Positions 1 through 7,137 of a stretch of DNA of 18,574 nucleotides are shown in pieces. Every line of letters begins with the position of its first letter. The stretch's first letter is position 1. The notes below the pieces were generated by a model. It did no database searches, was not told the DNA's origin, and saw only the letters and a list, made by a program, of their open reading frames with translations. The DNA comes from Chloroflexota bacterium (lineage in GTDB: Bacteria > Chloroflexota > Ktedonobacteria > Ktedonobacterales > Ktedonobacteraceae), in the NCBI GenBank assembly GCA_027316975.1, contig DAHVFL010000026.1:1-18574 (forward strand), written 5' to 3'. The position numbers and the translations under genes are program-made.

Positions 1-10
1 TCCCACCCGA

Positions 11-82
11 CTGTCATCCTGAGCGCAGCGAAGGATCTCCGTGTCCGGCGAGTCAGATCCTTCGCTGCGCTCAGGATGACAG
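11..82. repeat. Palindromic intergenic repeat, family A (copy 1)
   Basis: Two perfectly complementary 28-bp arms (11-38 and 55-82) flank a 16-nt loop. The arms contain the core GAGCGCAGCGAAGGATCT and its complement. The same core recurs at 3206-3328 and 16362-16433. The flank to the right, with CATGTCTGA at 95-103, is also shared with the 16.3-kb copy, so the repeated unit is longer than the hairpin and its left end lies outside the window. Similar Usp-independent copies of this GC-rich hairpin are, from memory, common in Chloroflexota and some other phyla; function unknown. Confidence 0.85.
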
Positions 83-119
83 GCACTCTCTCCACATGTC
101 TGAGCTTCAAATACCTTAC

Positions 120-148
120 TTGTAGGAAACACCAAAAAGCAGTATAAT
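120..148 (+). promoter_or_regulatory. Sigma70-like promoter of the universal stress protein gene
   Basis: A consensus -10 hexamer TATAAT (143-148) follows a partial -35 TTGTAG (120-125) at the optimal spacing of 17 bp. Transcription would start near 155, giving a leader of about 100 nt before the ATG at 255. I saw no convincing riboswitch or hairpin in that leader. Confidence 0.6.
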
Positions 149-254
149 TTATGTCGAGGAATGAATCTCTTTTCCGAGATTGTCATAATTACCCGCACAT
201 TTTCTGGAACGACTGCCTGTGACGCGAAGAACAACATAAAAAGCGGGAACGGCC

Positions 255-986
255 ATGCAAAAGCGAATCTTGCTCGGAATCGATGCGCCAGTTACACTTG
301 CAACACAACATGCGCTACGCGCAGTCTGCGAGTTCATCGATCAGACCATACCAGAGATTCACCTCTTTCTCCTCCATGTGATTTCTGTTCCCAACATCTC
401 TTCGCCCACGCTCGGTTTGTACGTCAGCCACATGCAGTCTGCCTCCTACACCTCCGAACAACGTTCCCTGGGCGAACTCGCCCTGCGACGCGCGCGCACC
501 GAACTGGAGAATCGCGGACTCCACCCGCAGCAAATCGAGACCCTGCTGCGCGTAGGAACACCCGTAGAAGAGACCATCAAAGTTGCAAAAGAGTTGCAGG
601 CCGATCTGATTATCATCGGCAGCCGCGGAAACACCCCGCGACAACGAATGCGGCGCTTCTTCGCGGGCAGCATATCGCGGCGTATTCTCGACCTCGCCAC
701 CTGTCCCGTCATGATAGTCGTGCCGCCCGCTCCACCGCACATGAAAAAGCCCCCTGACCTCGTGAAATGGTACGAAGATTCGATTACCCACTACCTGCAA
801 GAACACACCGGTGATCTAACCGTCTTCACCCCCCGCGAGGTCGCATTAACCTTTGCCCCATCACACAAAAAAGAACCCGGACGTAAAGAACAGGCCGCCG
901 CCATCCTCGCCCTTGAGCAACTGGCGCGTGGCGGTCTGCTCTGCCGCCACGATGTCAAAGGCGAAATGCGCTACGTCAACGATTAA
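255..986 (+). CDS. Universal stress protein with C-terminal putative winged-helix extension
   Basis: The protein has 243 residues. Residues 1-156 form a UspA-type alpha/beta domain: it opens with RILLGIDAP, has the mid-domain GTPVEETIKVAKELQADLIIIGSRG and ends with CPVMIVVP. The family ATP-binding loop is normally G-2x-G-9x-G(S/T); here GSRG at 122-125 is followed by GS at 138-139 with 12 rather than 9 intervening residues, so nucleotide binding may be altered. Residues 165-243 are not part of a Usp domain. They look helical and end in a pattern (TPREVAL, then EQAAAILALEQLARGGLL, then RHDVKGEMRY) that resembles a winged helix, which is my inference. Known Usp proteins respond to stress and starvation, some by binding ATP. 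The gene has its own promoter and converges on the next gene. The ribosome binding site before ATG 255 is weak. Confidence 0.85.
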   Translation: MQKRILLGIDAPVTLATQHALRAVCEFIDQTIPEIHLFLLHVISVPNISSPTLGLYVSHMQSASYTSEQRSLGELALRRARTELENRGLHPQQIETLLRVGTPVEETIKVAKELQADLIIIGSRGNTPRQRMRRFFAGSISRRILDLATCPVMIVVPPAPPHMKKPPDLVKWYEDSITHYLQEHTGDLTVFTPREVALTFAPSHKKEPGRKEQAAAILALEQLARGGLLCRHDVKGEMRYVND

Positions 987-1055
987 ATTAGTGTAAAGAC
1001 CAGATGTCTCGCGCCCGCGGAGCGGGCGCGAGACATCTGGTCTTTACACTAATTT
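985..1055. terminator. Shared bidirectional hairpin terminator containing both stop codons
   Basis: Two perfectly complementary 34-nt arms (985-1018 and 1022-1055) are separated by a 3-nt loop (GGA), followed by a short T run on the + strand. The stem top is GC-rich (GCGCCCGC). The left foot overlaps the TAA at 984-986 of the stress protein gene, and the right arm contains the complement of the stop at 1044-1046 plus the last codons of the minus-strand gene. It can therefore serve both convergent transcripts. Confidence 0.85.
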
Positions 1056-3170
1056 TTCCAATTCCTCCGGCGTCGTGACGGGCGCGAGACAGGCAAAATG
1101 CTGGCACACATAGGCGGTAGCTTTGCCTTCGCGCACGGGTCGATCTTCCAGCAGAGGCACAGCGCGCGCAGACGCGGCATCTCCGGCAGCTCCACAGGCC
1201 AGCACGCTGTTGGGCAGAAAACGACTGTTTATCACGCGCAACAAAGCCTGCGTATCGCTCGCCTGCCCATCTCCAATAATCGCAAACTCTTTGACGGGCG
1301 ACATGGCAAAATCGAGCGCGCCGAGCGCGTGCCCAAACGACTGCGGATGCTGCACCATAATACCTGCCAGCGAACGCAGGTAGTCGTCAGCACGCTGGCG
1401 ATAGGCTTCCTCCCCTGTGAAGGCTGACAGGCGCAACAGCGCATCGATAGCCATACTGTTGCCCGCCGGAAGAGCATTATCCATAATATCCTTCGGGCGA
1501 CTCACCAGTTCCTCGGAATCGCTGCCAGTATCGAAGAATCCGCCGTTTTGCGCGTCGGCAAAGAGCCGGATAGCCTCATCCATTAAACGACGCGCCTCCA
1601 CCAACCAGCGCGGCTCAAAATCGGCCTCGTAGAGAGCCAGCAAACCATCCGCCAGGAAGGTATAATCTTCCAGGAAGCCATTCAGTTTAGCGCGCCCATC
1701 CTTATACGTGCGCAGCACGCGCCCTTCGCGGATCAACTGCTCAAGCAAAAAGTTGGCATTCTTGACGGCAACGCGCAGGTAATCGGCCCGTTCCAGGTAT
1801 CGCGCCGCCTCTGCAAAACTGCGCAACATCAGCCCATTCCACGAAGTCAATATCTTCTCATCGCGCCCCGGCTTGACCCGCATTTCGCGCGCCGCAAAGA
1901 GCGCGGCCCGCCCCCGCTGTAGCGCGTGTTGCAGGCGTTCCACGGTCACATGCGCCGCACCGGCCACCGTTTGCGCGTCCTGCTCAACGCGCAAAATGTT
2001 TTTCCCCTCGAAGTTTCCCTGCTCAGTCACATCATAATAGAGCATAAAGAGCGCGGCAATCTTTTCCGGCAGAATCGCCCTCACCTCTTCGGGCGTCCAG
2101 GTGAAAAATTTGCCCTCCACACCCTCGCTGTCGGCATCCTGCGTGGAATAGAAACCACCCTCCGGCGATACCATCTCGCGCGCGACATAGTCCAGCGTCT
2201 CTTCGACGATGCGGCGATACAACGAGTCTCCTGTCAAAAGATAAGCGTGCAGGTAGACACGGCTGAGCAGGGCATTATCGTACAGCATTTTCTCGAAGTG
2301 CGGCGTCAGCCACTCAGCATCGACCGAATAACGATGAAAGCCCCCTCCCAACTGGTCGTATATGCCACCATTCGCCATCTTGCGCAGCGTCGTCTCTACT
2401 ATCTCCTTTTCAGGAGTAGTCGCCTTACTACCAATCTCGCCGCGCACCCGGTGCAGGTGCATACGCAGCAAAAACTCCAGCGACATCGTATTGGGAAACT
2501 TGGGAGCATTGCCAAAACCACCATGCACCGGGTCAAACGCCGCCGCCAGTTCGCGACTGGCCGTGCCCAGCATCTCCAACGGCAGCGCTCCAATAGGAGC
2601 CGCGCCACCTCTACCCGCCAGCGGCGCACTACTGCGCTTTTGCAAGTAATCGCCAATCTGCGCCGCCTGCTCCTCGATCTGCTCGCGGTGACTCGCGTAA
2701 GCCTCAGCCATCGTCATCAGTACACGCGGGAAACCCGCCATGAATTCGCTCCCATACTGCCGGTCGCGCGGCGGATAATAGGTGCCACCATAAAAGGGCC
2801 GCCCATCGGGCAGCAAAAACATCGTCATAGGCCAGCCACCCTGCCCGGTCAGCGCCTGCACCGCCTGCATATAAATAGCATCGATATCAGGCCGCTCCTC
2901 GCGATCAACCTTGATAGAGACAAAATTTTCGTTCATGATCTGGGCGATCTCTTCATTTTCAAAAGATTCGCGCTCCATCACATGACACCAGTGACAGGCC
3001 GAATAGCCCACACTCAACAAAATTGGCCTATCGAGTTCTTTCGCCTTCCGCAAAGCCTCTTCACCCCACGCATACCAGTCCACCGGATTATGCGCGTGCT
3101 GCAATAAATACGGGCTGGTCTCAGGAATAAGCCGATTTGTATGTGTATGTTGCGATGCCGTATCAGACAT
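1044..3170 (-). CDS. Thioredoxin domain-containing protein, DUF255/YyaL (SPATA20-like)
   Basis: The protein has 708 residues, normal for the YyaL/SPATA20 family. The N-terminal thioredoxin-like domain (about 10-170) carries the family signatures SPYLLQHAHNPVDWYAWG, SVGYSACHWCHVMERESF with the C59-x-x-C62 pair, and LTGQGGWPMTMFLLPDGRPF. The remaining 500 residues fit the (alpha/alpha)6-barrel seen in N-acylglucosamine epimerase-like proteins, with FGNAPKFPN, GGIYDQLGGGFHRYSVD, PHFEKMLYDNA and LTSWNGLML. The start is supported by an AAGGAG ribosome binding site (complement of 3180-3185) 12 nt upstream. The biochemical role of the family is unsettled; redox and sugar-modifying activities have been suggested. 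No signal peptide is visible, so it is probably cytoplasmic. It is transcribed away from the tetR operon, with repeat copies in its upstream region. Confidence 0.95.
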   Translation of the reverse strand: MSDTASQHTHTNRLIPETSPYLLQHAHNPVDWYAWGEEALRKAKELDRPILLSVGYSACHWCHVMERESFENEEIAQIMNENFVSIKVDREERPDIDAIYMQAVQALTGQGGWPMTMFLLPDGRPFYGGTYYPPRDRQYGSEFMAGFPRVLMTMAEAYASHREQIEEQAAQIGDYLQKRSSAPLAGRGGAAPIGALPLEMLGTASRELAAAFDPVHGGFGNAPKFPNTMSLEFLLRMHLHRVRGEIGSKATTPEKEIVETTLRKMANGGIYDQLGGGFHRYSVDAEWLTPHFEKMLYDNALLSRVYLHAYLLTGDSLYRRIVEETLDYVAREMVSPEGGFYSTQDADSEGVEGKFFTWTPEEVRAILPEKIAALFMLYYDVTEQGNFEGKNILRVEQDAQTVAGAAHVTVERLQHALQRGRAALFAAREMRVKPGRDEKILTSWNGLMLRSFAEAARYLERADYLRVAVKNANFLLEQLIREGRVLRTYKDGRAKLNGFLEDYTFLADGLLALYEADFEPRWLVEARRLMDEAIRLFADAQNGGFFDTGSDSEELVSRPKDIMDNALPAGNSMAIDALLRLSAFTGEEAYRQRADDYLRSLAGIMVQHPQSFGHALGALDFAMSPVKEFAIIGDGQASDTQALLRVINSRFLPNSVLACGAAGDAASARAVPLLEDRPVREGKATAYVCQHFACLAPVTTPEELEKLV

Positions 3171-3205
3171 GATTTCTCTCTCCTTATGAAATTTCCCGAC
3201 CAGGC

Positions 3206-3328
3206 TCCCTCACCGACTGTCACCCTGAGCGCAGCGAAGGGTCTGCTTCCCTCACCGTCTGTCACCCTGAGCGCAGCGAAGGGTCTGCTCGCTGGGCCTG
3301 GAGATGCTTCGCTACGCTCAGCATGACA
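3206..3328. repeat. Family A repeat: 42-bp tandem duplication plus degenerate inverted arm
   Basis: Two 42-bp units, 3206-3247 and 3248-3289, are directly repeated with one mismatch (A3216 versus T3258). Each contains the family A arm in the variant CTGTCACCCTGAG...GAAGGGTCT. A degenerate complementary arm (GCTTCGCTACGCTCAGCATGACA, broken by mismatches) follows at about 3306-3328. Only one arm has been duplicated, which points to local tandem slippage in an older palindrome. It lies between two divergently transcribed genes. Confidence 0.8.
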
Positions 3329-3445
3329 TGACCGGTCCTGGTTGTTATTGTTCATTAGGGCATTGTACGACATATCAACAGAATAGGAAACTCCACTTCA
3401 TTACTCAGGATACGTAAGGAACACCCTGGGGATTCTCGTCCCCCC

Positions 3446-3474
3446 TTGAAATCTATCACAAAGGAGACTACAAT
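3446..3474 (+). promoter_or_regulatory. Sigma70-like promoter of the tetR-ABC operon
   Basis: A -35 box TTGAAA (3446-3451) and a -10 box TACAAT (3469-3474) are 17 bp apart. The predicted start near 3481 falls inside the TGGTCAT repeat array, so a bound repressor would block this promoter. The AAGGAG at 3461-3466 lies upstream of the predicted start and is not a ribosome binding site of this transcript. Confidence 0.65.
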
Positions 3475-3526
3475 TATGACCAGATAAACAGATTTGGTCA
3501 TAATGTTTATCTGGTCATCTGGTCAT
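3473..3526. promoter_or_regulatory. Putative TetR operator array (TGGTCAT half-sites)
   Basis: The region holds four copies of the heptamer TGGTCAT or its complement: ATGACCA at 3476-3482, TGGTCAT at 3495-3501, 3512-3518 and 3520-3526. The first and third belong to a perfect 15-bp inverted repeat, ATGACCAGATAAACA (3476-3490) with its complement at 3504-3518. The first and second also form a 10-bp inverted repeat (3473-3482 and 3495-3504). It overlaps the -10 box and the predicted transcription start. Binding by the adjacent TetR-type protein is inferred from position and symmetry. Confidence 0.7.
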
Positions 3527-3530
3527 AGAA

Positions 3531-3536
3531 AAGGAG
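3531..3536 (+). promoter_or_regulatory. Ribosome binding site that fixes the tetR start at GTG 3545
   Basis: AAGGAG lies 8 nt before GTG 3545. The longer reading frame from ATG 3494 would run through the operator array and has no ribosome binding site, so the GTG is the preferred start. Confidence 0.75.
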
Positions 3537-3544
3537 ATATCATA

Positions 3545-4297
3545 GTGGCAACCCAACGCAAAAGTGAGCGCGGTCAAACCGAGGAACGCTCGAAACGCGA
3601 GGAACGCGCCAGCAGGATTCTAGACGCGGCTGGAGAGTTGATGTTGCGCTGGGGCTATAACAAAACAACCATCGACGACATCGCTCGCTATGCAGGTGTG
3701 GCAAAAGGCACCATTTACCTGCACTGGAAGACGCGCGAAGACCTGTTCACAGCCCTCATGAAACGCGAATATATTCACCTGGCAGAGGACGTTAAGCAGC
3801 GCATCGCCAACGACCCCGAAGGGGGAACTTTACGTGGGATCACGAAACACTCGATGCTGGCTACTATGAAGAATCCGCTCATGAAGGCGGTACTTTTGCG
3901 TGATACCGATCTGATCGGTGAATGGATGCGCAAAGAATCTGCCAGCCCGAGCTTCTCCGAACAACTCGCTCAATCTCTGGCGCTAGTTGAACACATCCGC
4001 AGTAGTGGAGTAGTGCGCGATGATATAGATACTCGTAAGTATGTGTATATGCTCGACGCCATCACGATAGGTTTTTTAGTGATTGACCGGTACATGCCTG
4101 ACGATTTCAAATATCCTGACGAGGAGATTGTGGAAATGACGGCTGAGGTCGTCGAAAGGACGTTCGCGCCATCGCCGCCCTTATCTCCGCAGCCGGATGA
4201 GCAGGCCAGACAAGAGACGGCGAATACTTTAACTTCGTATATCGATAACGTCATAACTTTAAGAAAAAAGCAAGATCAAGAGGAGGCGTCATCATGA
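3545..4297 (+). CDS. TetR/AcrR family transcriptional repressor
   Basis: With the GTG start the protein has 250 residues. Residues 22-70 form the TetR DNA-binding domain, with RASRILDAAGELMLRWGYNK, TTIDDIARYAGVAKGTIYLHW and KTREDLFTAL. The C-terminal ligand/dimerisation part (about 80-215) is variable, as usual, and is followed by a Pro-rich linker and a charged tail. An upstream ATG in the same frame (3494) adds 17 residues encoded by the operator repeats and is rejected. The stop overlaps the ATG of the ABC ATPase (ATGA at 4294-4297), so translation is probably coupled. TetR repressors next to exporters usually sense a toxic compound handled by the exporter; the ligand cannot be read from the sequence. 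Autorepression is suggested by the half-sites over the promoter. Confidence 0.92.
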   Translation: MATQRKSERGQTEERSKREERASRILDAAGELMLRWGYNKTTIDDIARYAGVAKGTIYLHWKTREDLFTALMKREYIHLAEDVKQRIANDPEGGTLRGITKHSMLATMKNPLMKAVLLRDTDLIGEWMRKESASPSFSEQLAQSLALVEHIRSSGVVRDDIDTRKYVYMLDAITIGFLVIDRYMPDDFKYPDEEIVEMTAEVVERTFAPSPPLSPQPDEQARQETANTLTSYIDNVITLRKKQDQEEASS

Positions 4298-5205
4298 CCA
4301 CTCAAGAACCGGTAATCGTAATTGACAACTTCCACAAATCGTATGGCAAGGTGCAGGCCGTCAAGGGCATCACCATGCGCGTAGAGCAAGGCGAAATCTT
4401 CGGCTTCCTGGGACCAAACGGCGCGGGCAAAACCACCACCATTCGCTGTATGCTCGATGTCATTCGCCCCACGTCCGGTACGCTTCGCGTGCTGGGATTG
4501 GATGCCCAACGCGACAAGATGGAACTACACCGGCATATCGGCTACCTGCCCGGAGACGTGCGCCTGCCGGGGCAGATGACCGGCAAACAGGTCATCAACT
4601 ACTTCTCGCGCTTGCAGGGCCTCGAACCCGTGCTGCTGGATGACCTCGTGGCGCGCTTCGACGTAGAAATGAAGCGGCCTTTGAAAAGCTACTCCAAAGG
4701 CATGCGCCAGAAGATCGGCGTCGTGCTGGCCTTCATGTGCGATCCCGAAGTGCTGATCCTGGACGAACCAACATCTGGTCTCGACCCGCTTTTGCAGCGC
4801 ACCTTCAACGAGTTCTTGTTACAAGAGCAGGCGCGTGGCAAGACCATCTTCATGAGTTCGCATATCATGAGCGATGTCGAGAAAGTATGCCAGCGTGTGG
4901 CCGTCATTCGCCAGGGCGAAATCGTCACCATCGAAGAGGTAGAGAAGCTGCGCCAGAAGGCCGGCCAGCGCGTCACCGTCGAGTTTGGCGACCCCGTCAG
5001 CGCGGATGAAGTGGCGCGTATGCCAGGAGTAAGCATGGTGACCAGCCACAACTCCGCCTACCACTTCAATGTAAGCGGCAACATGGACGCGCTCATCAAG
5101 GCCCTCAGCCACCACGAAGTGCTGCGCCTGCAAGCCGAAGAGGCCCCACTCGAGGAAGTGTTCTTGAAGTTTTACGAAGAGACAAAAGAGGCGGCAAGCC
5201 GATAG
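4294..5205 (+). CDS. ABC transporter ATP-binding protein (ABC-2 exporter type)
   Basis: The protein has 303 residues with all nucleotide-binding motifs in order: Walker A GPNGAGKT (40-47), a Q-loop region replaced by HIGYLPGDVRLPGQMTG (81-97), a variant signature YSKGMRQKIG (133-142), Walker B VLILDEP (153-159), D-loop SGLDP and switch His190. The YLPGD segment and the C-terminal domain (about 215-303, ending PLEEVFLKFYEE) are typical of DrrA/CcmA-like exporters working with ABC-2 permeases. A strong GAGG ribosome binding site lies inside the end of tetR, and the start overlaps its stop by 4 nt. It energises the permease encoded 15 bp downstream. The substrate is unknown: drug, lipid or antibiotic export are all possible. 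Confidence 0.95.
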   Translation: MTTQEPVIVIDNFHKSYGKVQAVKGITMRVEQGEIFGFLGPNGAGKTTTIRCMLDVIRPTSGTLRVLGLDAQRDKMELHRHIGYLPGDVRLPGQMTGKQVINYFSRLQGLEPVLLDDLVARFDVEMKRPLKSYSKGMRQKIGVVLAFMCDPEVLILDEPTSGLDPLLQRTFNEFLLQEQARGKTIFMSSHIMSDVEKVCQRVAVIRQGEIVTIEEVEKLRQKAGQRVTVEFGDPVSADEVARMPGVSMVTSHNSAYHFNVSGNMDALIKALSHHEVLRLQAEEAPLEEVFLKFYEETKEAASR

Positions 5206-5220
5206 AAAGGGGCATTAATC

Positions 5221-6072
5221 ATGGCTTCTACATCTATTCCGACAACTGTAGCTGCTCCGAAAAAACGCGCACGTGGGCTGACAATTACGATGCGCGCGCT
5301 GTCGAACAGCAAAATCATCCTATCGTATGGGGCATTCTACGCACTCTTTATAGCGGTGGTGATAGGCTTTCTCTATCCTTCGATCAGCTCGATCAACATG
5401 AATGCCTACCTGACCTCGAACGCAGTTGCGGGATTGCTTGGCGCGAAACTTACCAATGCCAATAGCTATTCTGCGCTGGCGGCGCTTGAATTGTACAGCT
5501 CGTTCTACGTGCTGATCTGGGGCGGCATAATCGCCTACATCGCCGGGTCGACACTACCTGCGAGTATCGAGAACGGCACACTCGACCTGGCACTGGCCCG
5601 CCCCATTAGCCGCACGCGCTACTATCTCGAAGTCTGGCTCGGTGCAACCATTGGAGCGGTCATCCTGAGCGTTACAACGTTCCTGGCTGTCTGGGTCAGC
5701 ACATTGTTTGTAAAGAATGCTGGCATTGATTGGACCTGGTTGATCATCGCGCAAACGCTCGAACTTGCCGCCATGTTCCTGGCAGGCGGCATCGGTGTGC
5801 TGTTCGGCTCCTTCATCAACGCCAGCCGCGCTGCCGGTGGAGCAGCCATTGGCATCCTGGCGCTGTTCTACCTGATGAATACGCTCGGCGGCATCTCAGA
5901 TAACCTCTCCTGGATGCTCAAGATCGAGCCGATCTACTACATCCAGGGCATCCAGGCGCTCGCGGTACACTCCATCACCGGCTGGTATCCATTAGTACCG
6001 GTGATAGGTGGTCTGGTTTGCGGCATCGCCGGCCTCGTGATCTTCAACCGCCGCGATTTGCCAACAACGTAG
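5221..6072 (+). CDS. ABC-2 type transporter permease
   Basis: The protein has 283 residues and about six hydrophobic segments (roughly 33-53, 94-112, 140-163, 172-198, 205-222 and 255-275). The motif ENGTLDLALARPISRTRYYLEVW after the second segment is the conserved cytoplasmic coupling region of ABC-2 permeases. The N-terminus is a charged cytoplasmic tail rather than a signal peptide. The gene has an AAAGGGG ribosome binding site and starts 15 bp after the ATPase gene, so the two form one exporter, presumably a dimer of each. A family B hairpin follows the stop and may help end transcription. Confidence 0.93.
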   Translation: MASTSIPTTVAAPKKRARGLTITMRALSNSKIILSYGAFYALFIAVVIGFLYPSISSINMNAYLTSNAVAGLLGAKLTNANSYSALAALELYSSFYVLIWGGIIAYIAGSTLPASIENGTLDLALARPISRTRYYLEVWLGATIGAVILSVTTFLAVWVSTLFVKNAGIDWTWLIIAQTLELAAMFLAGGIGVLFGSFINASRAAGGAAIGILALFYLMNTLGGISDNLSWMLKIEPIYYIQGIQALAVHSITGWYPLVPVIGGLVCGIAGLVIFNRRDLPTT

Positions 6073-6085
6073 AAATGACTGAATC

Positions 6086-6177
6086 ACCAGGGCGGGGGCA
6101 GAGCCGCCGCCCGTACCCTGCTACGAAACTTGAGTGCATCCGTATAGGGTACGGGCGGGGCTTGCCCCCGCCCTGGT
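6086..6177. repeat. Palindromic intergenic repeat, family B (copy 1)
   Basis: Near-complementary arms at 6086-6119 (starting ACCAGGGCGGGGGCA, ending CCCGTACCCT) and 6146-6177 enclose a 26-nt loop. The same arm sequence appears several times at 12921-13171. It sits right after the exporter operon and could act as a transcription end, but it lacks a T run. Confidence 0.8.
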
Positions 6178-6268
6178 ATTTCCTGGCCTAAACTTATCTA
6201 TTCTTGCCAGTATATGATAGAATTAGAACATACTTCCGTCTTATATTCAAGAAAGAACACAGCACAGC

Positions 6269-6943
6269 ATGGCAACCCTTACCACCTGGGCAGAAACTAT
6301 CACCACCGCTACCGCTTACCTGCGCGACATTGACCCCATCATGGCCCTATCCATTGAGCGAGTCGGTGAGTGTACCTTGACACCCAATCCCAACCTCTTC
6401 GAGACCCTGGTGGACGCCATTATCTCACAACAAATCTCCGTCAAAGCCGCCGACGCCATCATGGGACGCTTGCGCAATGCCGCTATTGGAGAAAGCGGAG
6501 GACTGATCACCCCCGAAGCCCTGCTGCCACTCGAACACGACGCGCTGCGAGCAGCCGGGCTATCGCCGCAGAAGATTCGCTACATCCGCGACCTGACTGA
6601 GCGCGTCAGCAGCGGCCAGCTTGATCTCACAGTATTAAGCGACGTAGAAGACGAGGCAGTGATTACCGAACTGGTCAAAGTAAAGGGCATCGGTCGCTGG
6701 ACTGCTGAAATGATGCTCATCTTCTCACTTGGCCGGCCCGACGTGCTACCCGTCGACGACCTGGGCTTCCTCGAAGGCGTGCGCGAAGCCTACGGTCTTG
6801 TTACCCGCCCAACGCCAAAAGAACTGCGCGAACGCGGTGAGCTATGGAGGCCATTTCGGACTTTCGCGACCTGGTATATGTGGTCGATACGTCGTCTTGC
6901 TACGAACAGCGCTCGTCCTCAGACACGCATTGTATCATTATAA
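6269..6943 (+). CDS. DNA-3-methyladenine glycosylase II, AlkA-like (HhH-GPD)
   Basis: The protein has 224 residues and removes alkylated bases, starting base excision repair. It contains an HhH-GPD fold: FETLVDAIISQQISVKAADAI (44-64) in the first helices, the helix-hairpin-helix VKVKGIGRWTAEMML (136-150), and LPVDDLG (160-166) whose second Asp (164) matches the AlkA catalytic Asp. It lacks the N-terminal beta domain of E. coli AlkA and has no FeS-cluster cysteines, so it resembles the shorter bacterial/MAG1-type enzymes. Start at ATG 6269 is chosen from domain position; the upstream ribosome binding site is weak. It looks monocistronic, between a family B repeat and the J-domain gene. Confidence 0.92.
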   Translation: MATLTTWAETITTATAYLRDIDPIMALSIERVGECTLTPNPNLFETLVDAIISQQISVKAADAIMGRLRNAAIGESGGLITPEALLPLEHDALRAAGLSPQKIRYIRDLTERVSSGQLDLTVLSDVEDEAVITELVKVKGIGRWTAEMMLIFSLGRPDVLPVDDLGFLEGVREAYGLVTRPTPKELRERGELWRPFRTFATWYMWSIRRLATNSARPQTRIVSL

Positions 6944-7005
6944 ACTTATCATCCTGAAATATTAAACAAATCTCTGTATGGTAGAATATGTATGTTCCCA
7001 GAAAA

Positions 7006-7094
7006 TCGATCCGTTTCAGGATACTGCAAGCACATGTACCTGGTTGCAAACGTTCGGTAAGGTATCTTAAAAAGTCGATCCGCTTCAGGATACT
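7006..7094. repeat. Pair of 20-bp direct repeats upstream of the J-domain gene
   Basis: TCGATCCGTTTCAGGATACT at 7006-7025 recurs at 7075-7094 with one change (T to C). The spacing is 69 bp, which is 23 codons. In the frame of the downstream gene both copies read KSIRFRIL, and the three differences in the 24-nt codon-aligned blocks (AAA/AAG, CGT/CGC, CTG/CTA) are synonymous. They are either upstream control sites or part of a longer N-terminus. Confidence 0.7.
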
Positions 7095-7137
7095 AAAGTG
7101 CCAACGACATTATAGCTCTCAAAGTATAAATATAAAT

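Noticed and set aside
161..757. A 198-codon open frame overlapping the start of the stress protein gene
   Set aside because: Its product is Arg/Thr/His-rich low-complexity sequence typical of an out-of-frame reading, and the real domain lies in the frame starting at 255.
1926..3107. A 393-codon open frame on the plus strand opposite the YyaL-type gene
   Set aside because: It mirrors a strongly recognisable minus-strand gene and its product resembles no family.
3461..3487. AAGGAG followed by a four-codon frame ATG-ACC-AGA-TAA (3476-3487) before tetR
   Set aside because: The predicted transcript starts near 3481, so the ribosome binding site would not be transcribed. The ATG is part of the operator half-site.
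3494..3544. Upstream ATG extending the TetR protein by 17 residues
   Set aside because: It has no ribosome binding site and would encode the operator repeats. GTG 3545 has AAGGAG at 8 nt.
6129..6135. CTTGAGT, a perfect HAIR half-site in the loop of the 6.1-kb hairpin
   Set aside because: No second half-site is present at the required distance.
7006..7094. CRISPR repeat pair
   Set aside because: There are only two copies, with a 49-bp gap, an open reading frame through both and no cas gene in the window.
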